A stretch of DNA of 6,528 bases from Desulfuromonadaceae bacterium (GTDB lineage: Bacteria > Desulfobacterota > Desulfuromonadia > Desulfuromonadales > Syntrophotaleaceae), in the NCBI GenBank assembly GCA_021107335.1, contig JAIOSZ010000322.1, positions 1 to 6,528 of the forward strand, read 5' to 3'. Under the pieces are notes generated by a model. That model ran no database searches. It was not told the origin of the DNA and saw only the letters and a list, made by a program, of their open reading frames with translations. Both the position numbers and the translations under genes were made by a program. Within the stretch, counting starts at the first letter, position 1. The number at the start of each line of letters is the position of its first letter. Positions 1 to 6,528 of this stretch are shown here, piece after piece.

Positions 1-824
1 TTACGAGAAACTATCCCCATACGCCAGGTATTGATGCTGCGGGTACCATAGTGGAAAGCAGCGTTGACGAGGTACGTCCGGGGGATTCCGTTATCGTAAC
101 GAGTTACGATTTGGGCATGAACACTTCTGGCGGATTTGGCCAGTACATTCGAGTGCCGGCCTGTTGGGTCGTGCCATTGCCCAGCGGGCTGACCCTCAAG
201 GAGAGCATGATTATTGGGACCGCTGGCCTCACTGCTGGCCTGTCTGTTTCAAAGGTCGTGGCCGTGGTCGCGCCGGAGGAAGGGCCTGTTCTCGTGACCG
301 GCGCGACGGGTGGTGTTGGAAGTGTAGCGGTCGCTATTTTGGCCAAGCTCGGCTATGAGGTTATCGCCGTTTCTGGTAAAGCCGATGCCGAGACATATCT
401 GAAAGGGTTGGGTGCCCAAGAGGTGATCGGTCGCGGACAGTTGACCGACCAAGGTGCCAGACCTTTATTGAAAGTTCGCTGGGCCGGGGTCATCGATACC
501 GTGGGTGGCGATATGCTGGCGGCGGCTATCAAATCTACGCAACCTGGCGGGATTGTGACCTGTTGCGGGAATGTCGCTTCTGCCGAACTCAACCTGACCG
601 TTTACCCCTTTATTTTGCGAGGCATCACCCTGTGCGGTATCGATTCGCAGGGTTGCCCCATGAAGCTGCGTCAAAAGGTATGGGCCAAACTGGCTGATGC
701 CTGGAAGTTCGACGCAATGGAGAGGCTTTGTCACGTGAGCACCCTTGAGGAACTTTCCGACCATATTGATGCTATGCTGCAAGGACAAAGTAAAGGCCGC
801 ACCCTGGTCGATTTGACCGGTTAA
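1..824 (+). CDS. acuI: YhdH/AcuI-type acrylyl-CoA reductase (MDR superfamily), 5' end off window
   Basis: Predicted cytosolic NADPH-dependent reductase of the zinc-free medium-chain dehydrogenase group. Characterised members of this family reduce acrylyl-CoA to propionyl-CoA, in 3-hydroxypropionate or DMSP/acrylate metabolism and acrylate detoxification. The reading frame is open from base 3 and ends with TAA at 822-824, giving 273 visible residues. The family is about 325-330 long, so roughly 55 N-terminal residues lie upstream. The GTG at 51 is internal, because the 16 codons before it already match the family (YPHTPGIDAAGT). Visible residues 100-106 form the nucleotide-binding GATGGVG loop, followed by LGYEVIAVSGK. 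DTVGG lies near residue 165. The family-typical stretch YPFILRGITLCGID then CPMKLRQ is at about 201-224, and the end is GRTLVDL. No zinc-ligand set is visible in the part present. The next gene follows after 56 bases on the same strand. The exact substrate is inferred; a generic quinone-oxidoreductase role is the alternative. Confidence 0.88.
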   Translation, partial: TRNYPHTPGIDAAGTIVESSVDEVRPGDSVIVTSYDLGMNTSGGFGQYIRVPACWVVPLPSGLTLKESMIIGTAGLTAGLSVSKVVAVVAPEEGPVLVTGATGGVGSVAVAILAKLGYEVIAVSGKADAETYLKGLGAQEVIGRGQLTDQGARPLLKVRWAGVIDTVGGDMLAAAIKSTQPGGIVTCCGNVASAELNLTVYPFILRGITLCGIDSQGCPMKLRQKVWAKLADAWKFDAMERLCHVSTLEELSDHIDAMLQGQSKGRTLVDLTG

Positions 825-864
825 GGGAATCGGCAGGCTTCTGACAGTGGTATCTTGTTCCTGT

Positions 865-873
865 AAGGGGGGA
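865..873 (+). promoter_or_regulatory. Shine-Dalgarno site for the 187-residue unknown protein
   Basis: The purine run AAGGGGGGA ends seven bases before the ATG at 881. It is a strong match to the anti-SD sequence and supports that ATG as the start. The 56-base gap around it (825-880) shows no convincing -35/-10 pair, which fits read-through from the upstream reductase gene. Confidence 0.7.
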
Positions 874-880
874 AATCTAT

Positions 881-1444
881 ATGAGTGTTATCGATACATC
901 CCAGTTGATGAAGTTTCAATCCGATGCGAGGAATCTGCTTGACCGGGTTGGTCCCGGTCGCCCTTTGTTCGCGGGCCAGGAACTGGCCCCCAGGGCAGCC
1001 GACGACCGAGTGACCATTGGACAGTCGAATGCTGAAGTGGTTACTTATAGTGATGGGGTGCGTCAAGACACGACAGACTCACCTTACGAAGTACTGCGAA
1101 GTCGTCTTGTCGCTCTGCTACAGGAGCAAGGGGTCGCTGTAGGGTTATCGACTGGTAGCAGTGAAATTGATATTTCTAGCCTCTCTACTGAAGAAGCTCA
1201 GGCACTAGTCGCCGAAGAGGGCTATTTCGGCGTTGAACAGACCTCGGAGCGGATTTTTCAATTTGCTGTTGGTTTAGCCGGTAACGATCCGTCCCGACGG
1301 AAGGAAATTCTACGGGGTATCGAAGATGGCTTTGCCGAGGCGGAGCAGGCCTGGGGGGGGAAGCTTCCGGAGATTTCTTATCAGACTCAGGATGCAATTA
1401 TGAATAAGATCGATCATTGGCTCGAAGGGGCTGCGAAGGCCTGA
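881..1444 (+). CDS. Conserved protein of unknown function (possibly DUF5610-like)
   Basis: A 187-residue soluble protein that I cannot assign a function. It starts at an ATG with a strong ribosome binding site and ends with TGA at 1442-1444. There is no signal peptide, no membrane segment and no cysteine. Residues 1-65 are polar and low in predicted structure. Residues 67-84 look like a helix ([17 protein letters not shown]). The C-terminal half (about 100-182) looks like the conserved domain: an acidic helix ([14 protein letters not shown]), then [24 protein letters not shown], a helix with [23 protein letters not shown], and a final helix ending DHWLEG. From memory, this YFGVEQTS...LPxISYxTxDAxM pattern recurs in proteins of Desulfuromonas/Geobacter-type and some other proteobacteria, annotated as hypothetical, DUF5610 or, doubtfully, hydrogenase-4 component G. 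glpK begins 11 bases after its stop, so the two are probably translated from one message. A run of eight G at 1353-1360 lies inside the gene without breaking it. Confidence 0.82.
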   Translation: MSVIDTSQLMKFQSDARNLLDRVGPGRPLFAGQELAPRAADDRVTIGQSNAEVVTYSDGVRQDTTDSPYEVLRSRLVALLQEQGVAVGLSTGSSEIDISSLSTEEAQALVAEEGYFGVEQTSERIFQFAVGLAGNDPSRRKEILRGIEDGFAEAEQAWGGKLPEISYQTQDAIMNKIDHWLEGAAKA

Positions 1445-1445
1445 C

Positions 1446-1451
1446 AGGTGA
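1446..1451 (+). promoter_or_regulatory. Shine-Dalgarno site that fixes the glpK start
   Basis: AGGTGA lies four bases before the ATG at 1456, in the 11-base gap after the upstream stop. It favours that ATG over the in-frame TTG at 1417. The TTG lies inside the upstream gene and would add 13 residues unlike any glycerol kinase N-terminus. Confidence 0.65.
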
Positions 1452-1455
1452 CCTA

Positions 1456-2967
1456 ATGGATAACGGTTACGTATTGGCCATCGACCAGGGGACTACGGGC
1501 TCGACGGTGTTGATTTTTAATCAGGCCGGAGAGGTATGCGGCCGAGCGAGTGCTGAGATTGCTCAGTATTACCCGCAGCCAGGCTGGGTAGAGCACGATC
1601 CGCAGGAGATCTGGTCGGTCACCCTGGATGTGGTAGGGGCAGCTCTTGACCAAGCCAAGGCTAAACCCGGTGATCTACGGGCTATCGGTATTACCAATCA
1701 ACGGGAGACCTCCCTGTTATGGGACCGTCACAGTGGTTTACCGGTAGCGCGGGCCGTGGTCTGGCAAGACCGTCGTACTGCCCACCTTTGTGATGAACTC
1801 AAGCAGGAGGGCCTGGAGCCTCTCTGGCAGGAAAAGACCGGCCTGCTTATCGACCCCTACTTTTCCGCCACCAAGGTCCATTGGCTGCTCGATCAGAGCG
1901 ACGACCTGCGCTTACGAGCCGCCGCCGGTGAGATTGCCTTCGGCACCGTCGATAGTTGGTTGGTCTGGAAGCTAACCGGCGGCCGCTGCCACGTCACCGA
2001 CTATTCCAACGCTTCACGAACCCTGCTTTTCAATATCCATGAGCTCGATTGGGACGATGATATTCTCGCGCGGTTGGATATTCCCCGGGCTATGCTTCCG
2101 ACCGTCAAGCCGTCGTCCTATATCTATGGCGAAACCGACCCGAAAGCTTTTTTAGGCCATCGAGTGCCGATTGCCGGAATCGCCGGCGACCAGCAAGCGG
2201 CTTTATTCGGCCAGGCCTGTTATCGACCGGGACTGGCCAAGACCACCTATGGCACCGGCTCTTTTTTGCTGATGAATACCGGTCGTAAGCCTGTGGCCAG
2301 TCGCCAACGATTGCTGACTACCATTGCCTGGGGAATAGGCGACGAACCGGTTGAGTATGCCTTGGAAGGTTCGATATTTATCACTGGAGCAGCACTTCAG
2401 TGGTTGCGGGATGGTCTGGGGATTATATCCAGCGCCGCCGAAAGCGAACAATTGGCGGCTTCATTGCAGGGCAATGACGATGTCTATTTTGTCCCGGGCT
2501 TAACCGGCTTGGGCGCGCCCCACTGGGATGCCTATGCCAGGGGTATGATCATCGGTATCACCCGGGGGTGTACAAAGGCTCATCTGGCTCGAGCAGCCCT
2601 GGAAAGTATTGCTTATCAGACCCGTGATGTGGTCGACGCCATGAGTCGAGAATCGGGTATTGATTTACGAGAACTCCGTGCTGATGGTGGCGCGGTGGCT
2701 AATCGGTTTCTCATGCAATTTCAAGCCGATGTGCTTGGGGTCCCTGTAGAAATTCCTTCCATTACCGAAACGACGGCACAGGGGGCCGCTTACTTAGCCG
2801 GCCTGGCGGTCGGTTTTTGGTCGAGTCGCGAAGAGTTGGCGGAACGGTGGCAATTGGCGTGGCGTTATGAACCGCAAATGGAACAAGCTCAACGGGACCA
2901 TTTACATAAACGCTGGAAGCAGGCGGTGAACCGTTCGTTGGGATGGGCGGAGGATCCCAAAGGGTAG
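1456..2967 (+). CDS. glpK: Glycerol kinase GlpK (FGGY family)
   Basis: Cytosolic kinase that phosphorylates glycerol with ATP to sn-glycerol 3-phosphate, the committing step of glycerol use. The ATG at 1456 gives 503 residues, against 502 in E. coli, and the numbering matches E. coli closely. Residues 9-16 (IDQGTTGS) are the N-terminal phosphate loop. The glycerol-contacting residues R83 and E84 (in ITNQRET), Y135 and the catalytic base D245 ([12 protein letters not shown]) are all present. KTTYGTGSF at 262-270, GAPHWD near 353-358 and [14 protein letters not shown] at 409-422 are also typical. Two regulatory sites differ from known types. The loop at 228-236 reads DPKAFLGHR instead of the E. 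coli fructose-1,6-bisphosphate loop GGKGGTR. It also has alanine where the Firmicutes enzyme carries its HPr-phosphorylated histidine. The segment that binds IIA-Glc in E. coli (about 472-481) is not conserved. The stop is TAG. No glpF, glpD or glpA is visible nearby. Function is near certain; the regulation is inferred. Confidence 0.97.
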   Translation: MDNGYVLAIDQGTTGSTVLIFNQAGEVCGRASAEIAQYYPQPGWVEHDPQEIWSVTLDVVGAALDQAKAKPGDLRAIGITNQRETSLLWDRHSGLPVARAVVWQDRRTAHLCDELKQEGLEPLWQEKTGLLIDPYFSATKVHWLLDQSDDLRLRAAAGEIAFGTVDSWLVWKLTGGRCHVTDYSNASRTLLFNIHELDWDDDILARLDIPRAMLPTVKPSSYIYGETDPKAFLGHRVPIAGIAGDQQAALFGQACYRPGLAKTTYGTGSFLLMNTGRKPVASRQRLLTTIAWGIGDEPVEYALEGSIFITGAALQWLRDGLGIISSAAESEQLAASLQGNDDVYFVPGLTGLGAPHWDAYARGMIIGITRGCTKAHLARAALESIAYQTRDVVDAMSRESGIDLRELRADGGAVANRFLMQFQADVLGVPVEIPSITETTAQGAAYLAGLAVGFWSSREELAERWQLAWRYEPQMEQAQRDHLHKRWKQAVNRSLGWAEDPKG

Positions 2968-3051
2968 GGCTCAGAAAGGTGGCTATGGGATTGCCAGGGA
3001 GATTCGAACTTATGGACAGCACTTATTGGTTACGCATAAAGTATTAGCTGT
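2968..3051. other. Convergent intergenic gap between glpK and the HD-GYP regulator gene
   Basis: This 84-base stretch separates two genes that end toward each other. It holds no gene-sized open frame, no complete tRNA, and no classic hairpin-plus-T-run terminator on either strand. The best hairpin inside it is TGGC/GCCA with a nine-base loop, too weak to call. The stronger inverted repeats lie just to the right, inside the 3' end of the regulator gene. Confidence 0.6.
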
Positions 3052-4167
3052 TCAGTCAGTTGATAGGTAACTGGGAAGCACTGGGCTGAGTGCTTCATTG
3101 TTGCTGGCATGAATTTCGTCAAACTCGGCATCGATAGCGCAAAAGGCCTGCACCACCTGCGGGTCGAAATAGCTGCCGCAGCCATCCAGAATAATTTCCT
3201 TTGCCTTCTGATGGGAGAAGGGTTCTTTGTAAGGCCGTTTGGCCCTTAATGCTTCGTAGACATCGACCAGGGCCATAATACGGGCACTGAGAGGGGTCTT
3301 TTCACCTGCAAGGCCACAGGGATAGCCCTTGCCGTTCCACCGTTCGTGATGATATTTAGCGATATCGATACCCATGCGAAGAAAGTCGTTGTGCGGATAT
3401 TTTGTGTAAACAAATTCTAGGGTGGCCGCGCCAAGGCTGGCATGGGTTTTCATGACTTCAAATTCTTCAGGTGTTAACTTTCCCGGTTTGAGCATGATGG
3501 CATCGTTGATACCGACCTTGCCTACATCATGCAGCGGGCTGGCCTGGTAGATAGTCTCGATAAAATCAACTGTAATCAAGTGCGTGTACACCGAATCGGC
3601 GGCTAGTTGTATTGCCAAGGCCCGGCACAGGTCCTGTACCCGCTCTAAGTGCAAGCCGGTATCATCATCCCGCATATGGGACAGTTTAGCTAAGGCAAAA
3701 ATCATCGATCGTTGGGATCGATTGATTTCCTCCAATTGATCGGCTACCTGTTGCTCTAGACAGACGTTGGCGGTCTCCAGTTGTTGCTGGGACCGACGGA
3801 GCAGGAGGTGGGTGTTGACGCGGGCATAGACCTCTTCAACCTGAAACGGTTTAGTGATGTAGTCGACCCCTCCGGCACGAAAGGCCTTGGTTTTGTCGAG
3901 GGTGTCATCCAAGGCGCTGATGAAAATGACGGGGATATTTTGTAGAGCCTGATCCGCTTTCAGTTGGGCACAGACCTCGTAGCCGTCCATCCCAGGCATG
4001 GTGATGTCGAGCAGGATCAGGTCCGGTTGCCTTTGACTAGCCGCTCGCAAGGCCAGGCCTCCGTGGGGAAAAGCGCTCACTCGGTAGTCTGCCTTGATCA
4101 GCAGGTTGCTTAGCAGGTGCAGGTTCTCCGGCGTATCGTCAACGATCATGATATGAGGGGATTTCAT
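3052..4167 (-). CDS. Response regulator with REC and HD-GYP domains (predicted cyclic-di-GMP phosphodiesterase)
   Basis: A 371-residue RpfG-class cytosolic regulator. The receiver domain (about 4-122) has acidic residues D10 and D11, phospho-acceptor D54 (LILLDITMPGMDGYEV), S84 and K106 (TKPF), so it should accept phosphate. A helical, glutamine-rich linker (about 125-155) leads to an HD-GYP domain (about 157-350). That domain carries H173 (TGLHLERV), the HD pair H213-D214 (PLHDVGKVGI), H242 (MKTH), H273-H274 and the GYP motif (HHERWNGKGYP, 273-283), D302 and RPYK (311-314). Family members with this full set hydrolyse cyclic-di-GMP, and activity is predicted here. The last ~20 residues are a polar tail. 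The ATG at 4165-4167 has only a weak GAGA ribosome binding site. It follows the sensor kinase stop by 36 bases on the same strand, which points to an operon with that kinase as phosphodonor. It has no DNA-binding domain. The output target is not shown by the sequence. Confidence 0.94.
   Translation of the reverse strand: MKSPHIMIVDDTPENLHLLSNLLIKADYRVSAFPHGGLALRAASQRQPDLILLDITMPGMDGYEVCAQLKADQALQNIPVIFISALDDTLDKTKAFRAGGVDYITKPFQVEEVYARVNTHLLLRRSQQQLETANVCLEQQVADQLEEINRSQRSMIFALAKLSHMRDDDTGLHLERVQDLCRALAIQLAADSVYTHLITVDFIETIYQASPLHDVGKVGINDAIMLKPGKLTPEEFEVMKTHASLGAATLEFVYTKYPHNDFLRMGIDIAKYHHERWNGKGYPCGLAGEKTPLSARIMALVDVYEALRAKRPYKEPFSHQKAKEIILDGCGSYFDPQVVQAFCAIDAEFDEIHASNNEALSPVLPSYLSTD
3057..3096. 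repeat. Two adjacent inverted repeats at the convergent 3' ends
   Basis: CAGTT at 3057-3061 pairs with AACTG at 3069-3073 across seven bases. Directly after it, GAAGCACT at 3075-3082 pairs perfectly with AGTGCTTC at 3089-3096 across a six-base loop. Both lie in the last 15 codons of the regulator gene on the - strand and about 90-130 bases past the glpK stop on the + strand. No T-run follows on either side, so intrinsic termination is uncertain. The hairpins could instead protect the 3' end of the glpK message or help separate the convergent transcripts. Confidence 0.45.
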
Positions 4168-4203
4168 AGATTTTCTCGATTAGCCATTCTCTTAAAATTG
4201 TTT

Positions 4204-6528
4204 TTATGCCTGGCTCAGAAGATTAAGCAATTTTTCGTATTCATATCGATCCGCTAGTGTCGACAAATAGTCCCTTAGGGCACCGTCACTCGTACCCACC
4301 TCGTCCAATAGCTCTGAAAAATGGATCATATCGCCATGTTCCACTGCCTGCTTCAGTGCGGCAAGAAGGCTTTCGTGTAAGTTTTGTACAGCCTCAGGAT
4401 TGGGCGGAATCTCACCTGCTGACTTTTGGGCGATGGTTGCGGGGCTGTAAAGGTAGTCAAATCCACAAAGGGACTGAAGTTTTGTGTAGAGTTCGGTGGT
4501 TTTAAATGGCTTGACGATATAGTCATCAGCTCCGGCTTCAATAGTCTGCTTTGAAAGATCGCAAGAAGCCAGGCCACCGGCAGTGACGATGATAATCTTC
4601 ATCTGTTTTCTGTTCGGCAATGAGCGAAGGTGTCGGGTGGCCTGATAGCCGTCCATTCCAGCCATTTGGACATCCATCAATACCAGATCGGGTTCCCATT
4701 TTGAAACATGACCAAGAGCTTCTTCGCCGCTGGCAACGGCTTCTACCGAAAAACCGATTTCAGTCAGGGTTTCACAGAGCATGTTTCGGCTGTTGGGGTC
4801 ATCCTCGACAACTAGGGCCTTGATTGGCAGGAACTGGGGGGCGATTGAGTCGATCTGACATCGATTGCCGCTGGGGGTCAATTGCAGCTCATCGCCAGCG
4901 CACTGTTGAGCGGAGAAAGTAAAACGGAACTGACTGCCAGAGCCTGCGGCACTTTTTTCTAATAGGAGTTCGCCGCCAAGTTGTTCCGCATAGGCACGAC
5001 TGATTGATAGTCCCAGGCCCGATCCCAGACCGGAGCTTAGACCACTGCTGGTCTGTTCGAAGGCTTCGAACAGTTTGTCCTGTTCATCTGGGTTGATACC
5101 CCGACCGCTATCGATGATGTCAACGGCGATAAGCCAGTTTAATTGATCGGTTGTCGAGCCGCTAGCTCGCAGGGAAATCTGGCCGTGGTCGGTGAATTTG
5201 ACCGCATTGGAGAGGAGATTGATCAAGACTTGGCGGATTTTAGCTCGATCAGCGTTCAGATAGCGTGGTAGTTCCTGGCCCAGGGCCATGTCAAACCGTA
5301 AATCCTTTTGCTGACAGGAAAGCTTGAACATGGACGCGAGATCGGCCATCAATTGGCGGAAGTCTAAAGGAACAGGATGAAGGGTGACATGACCGGCTTC
5401 GATACGGGAAACCTCAAGAATATCGTTGATCAATTCCAGCAGATGGTCGCCACTGCGATTGATGGTTTGAATCTGTTCGCGATGATTGGGGTGTAGCTCG
5501 GAATCTTTTTGCAACAGTTGGGAATAGCCGAGGATTGCATTGAGCGGGGTACGGATTTCGTGACTCATGCTGGCGAGGAACGTGCTTTTGGCCAAGTTTG
5601 CTGCGTCAGCTGCTTGAGCTAGTTGTTCTGCCTTGGCGGTGGCCTCTTTCCACTGGCTATTCGCTATGCGCAAGGATTCTTCCGCCTCCAGTCGATCGCG
5701 GATATCCATCATGCATTCAATCAGTTTTACCCGCCCCTTAATGGTGATTTTTCTTACGGTCTTCAGCACCGGGGTTAGACCACCATCGTGTCGGATGAGG
5801 AACTTTTCCGAGCTATCCACCGCATGCTTCAGGTCGAGGATTGGGCAGCTGTCTTCTTGGGCTGGGCAAAGAACGCTATGGCAGCGGTTGCCAACTATTT
5901 CTTCTTCAGGAGAACCGATCAACTGGGCTGCTGCTGGATTAACGCTCTCGATGATGCGAGTAGCGGCGTCGATGATGACCAGTGGTATGGGTAATCCCTC
6001 CATCAGCGTGCGCTGGATTTTCTCATTTTCCCTCAAGGTCTCTTCCATGCGCTTACGGTCGCTGATATCTGTCTTAGTAGCGATGTAATGGGTAATGCAA
6101 TTGTATCTGTCGCGAATGGGAGAAATGGCGTTGAGTTCCCAGTAAAGATCGCCATCCTTTCTACGGTTTAGCATCTCGCCATTCCAGGTCCGGCCAGCGT
6201 TTATTGTTTGCCATAACTCTTTATAAAAACCGTTTGGCATATAGCCGGATTTCAGTAGTCTTGAACTATTTCCGAGTACTTCATCTTCTCCGTAGCCGGT
6301 CATCTGTAGAAACTGTGGATTCGCGTATTCAATGATTCCATCAAGGTCGGTGATAATAATAGCCGTTGGACTCTGCTCCACGGCGGTTGACAGTTTACGG
6401 GAGATTTCTTCACTCTGTTTGAGGCGTTCTTCGGTGGCTTTGCGAGCCGTAATGTCATGGAAGGCCGTTACCGAACCGATCAATTTTCCACCGACCCAGA
6501 TGGGCCGGCTGGCTAATTCAACGGTGAG
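4204..6528 (-). CDS. Hybrid sensor histidine kinase (multi-PAS, HisKA, HATPase, REC), 5' end off window
   Basis: 774 C-terminal residues are visible, and the frame stays open to the right edge, so the true start is outside. The TTG at 6481-6483 lies within a PAS tail (ASRPIWVGGKLIGSVTAF) and is not a start. Order in visible numbering: end of a PAS/PAC (1-35); full PAS (about 44-155, AVEQSPTAIIITD to TKTDISDRK); second full PAS (about 160-280) with Cys at 216, 221 and 228; coiled linker (280-312); HisKA with phospho-acceptor H323 (SHEIRTPLN); HATPase with N box (INLLSNAVKF, 436-445), DSGRG (473-477) and GSGLGL (502-507); receiver (about 568-690) with D619 (LVLMDVQM), T649 and K673; then a helical tail to 774 without the HTxKG motif of an Hpt domain. 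All kinase residues needed for activity look intact. No membrane segment is visible, but the N-terminus is missing. Its likely partner is the REC-HD-GYP protein encoded next downstream. The signal is unknown. Confidence 0.94.
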   Translation of the reverse strand, partial: LTVELASRPIWVGGKLIGSVTAFHDITARKATEERLKQSEEISRKLSTAVEQSPTAIIITDLDGIIEYANPQFLQMTGYGEDEVLGNSSRLLKSGYMPNGFYKELWQTINAGRTWNGEMLNRRKDGDLYWELNAISPIRDRYNCITHYIATKTDISDRKRMEETLRENEKIQRTLMEGLPIPLVIIDAATRIIESVNPAAAQLIGSPEEEIVGNRCHSVLCPAQEDSCPILDLKHAVDSSEKFLIRHDGGLTPVLKTVRKITIKGRVKLIECMMDIRDRLEAEESLRIANSQWKEATAKAEQLAQAADAANLAKSTFLASMSHEIRTPLNAILGYSQLLQKDSELHPNHREQIQTINRSGDHLLELINDILEVSRIEAGHVTLHPVPLDFRQLMADLASMFKLSCQQKDLRFDMALGQELPRYLNADRAKIRQVLINLLSNAVKFTDHGQISLRASGSTTDQLNWLIAVDIIDSGRGINPDEQDKLFEAFEQTSSGLSSGLGSGLGLSISRAYAEQLGGELLLEKSAAGSGSQFRFTFSAQQCAGDELQLTPSGNRCQIDSIAPQFLPIKALVVEDDPNSRNMLCETLTEIGFSVEAVASGEEALGHVSKWEPDLVLMDVQMAGMDGYQATRHLRSLPNRKQMKIIIVTAGGLASCDLSKQTIEAGADDYIVKPFKTTELYTKLQSLCGFDYLYSPATIAQKSAGEIPPNPEAVQNLHESLLAALKQAVEHGDMIHFSELLDEVGTSDGALRDYLSTLADRYEYEKLLNLLSQA

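Noticed and set aside
841..867. CTGACA...TGTAAG as a sigma-70 promoter before the unknown gene.
   Set aside because: The spacing is 15 bases, the -10 match is poor, and it overlaps the ribosome binding site.
1417..1455. TTG at 1417 as an alternative start for glycerol kinase.
   Set aside because: It lies within the upstream gene and adds 13 residues foreign to the family. The ATG at 1456 has a ribosome binding site and matches E. coli GlpK numbering.
2990..3011. GATTCGAAC, the reverse complement of a tRNA T-loop-like GTTCGAATC, in the convergent gap (possible tRNA remnant or attachment site).
   Set aside because: The flanking bases do not pair as a T-stem, no anticodon or D arm is present, and no integrase or direct repeat is nearby.
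5010..5054. Repeated Ser-Gly-Leu codons in the kinase ATP-lid region as a possible expanded repeat.
   Set aside because: The distance from FEAFEQ to GSGLGL matches ordinary hybrid kinases, so there is no insertion; this is normal G-box composition.
5633..6088. A 151-codon open frame on the + strand, antisense to the kinase.
   Set aside because: It mirrors the codon pattern of the PAS-encoding strand, has no recognisable motif, and lies wholly within a well-supported gene.
6481..6528. TTG at 6481-6483 as the start of the sensor kinase.
   Set aside because: The frame continues upstream to the window edge with clear PAS-tail sequence (ELASRPIWVGGKLIGSV), so the gene is cut by the window.

Overview
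The window (about 6.5 kb, moderate G+C, almost fully coding) reads as a bacterial chromosomal segment. It carries two blocks of genes that converge on an 84-base gap at 2968-3051. No mobile element, CRISPR array, rRNA or tRNA gene was seen. The style of the genes suggests a Gram-negative proteobacterium in the broad sense, most likely a Desulfuromonas/Geobacter-type lineage. That guess rests on a multi-PAS hybrid kinase with a cysteine-bearing PAS domain, a REC-HD-GYP regulator, and a small conserved protein I recall from those genomes. It comes from remembered family resemblance, not from a search.

Left block, + strand (1-2967). The window opens inside a YhdH/AcuI-type NADPH-dependent acrylyl-CoA reductase whose first ~55 codons lie off the left edge. 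After 56 bases comes a 187-residue cysteine-free conserved protein of unknown function, with a strong ribosome binding site. Eleven bases after its stop comes a complete glycerol kinase (glpK, 503 residues) with all catalytic residues in place. The unknown gene and glpK are almost certainly co-transcribed. The reductase may belong to the same operon, since no convincing promoter is visible in the 56-base gap.

Right block, - strand (6528-3052). A large hybrid sensor histidine kinase runs in from the right edge (774 residues visible: end of a PAS, two full PAS domains, HisKA, HATPase, receiver, helical tail). Thirty-six bases downstream is a REC-HD-GYP response regulator, a predicted cyclic-di-GMP phosphodiesterase with all recognisable metal and GYP-motif residues. 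Together they look like a two-gene signalling operon that senses an intracellular cue and lowers cyclic-di-GMP.

Nothing in the sequence ties the signalling pair to the metabolic block beyond adjacency. No wholly new system is evident. The points worth following are the unknown gene coupled to glpK, the altered allosteric loop of GlpK, the Cys cluster in the second full PAS domain of the kinase, and the tandem inverted repeats where the two blocks meet.
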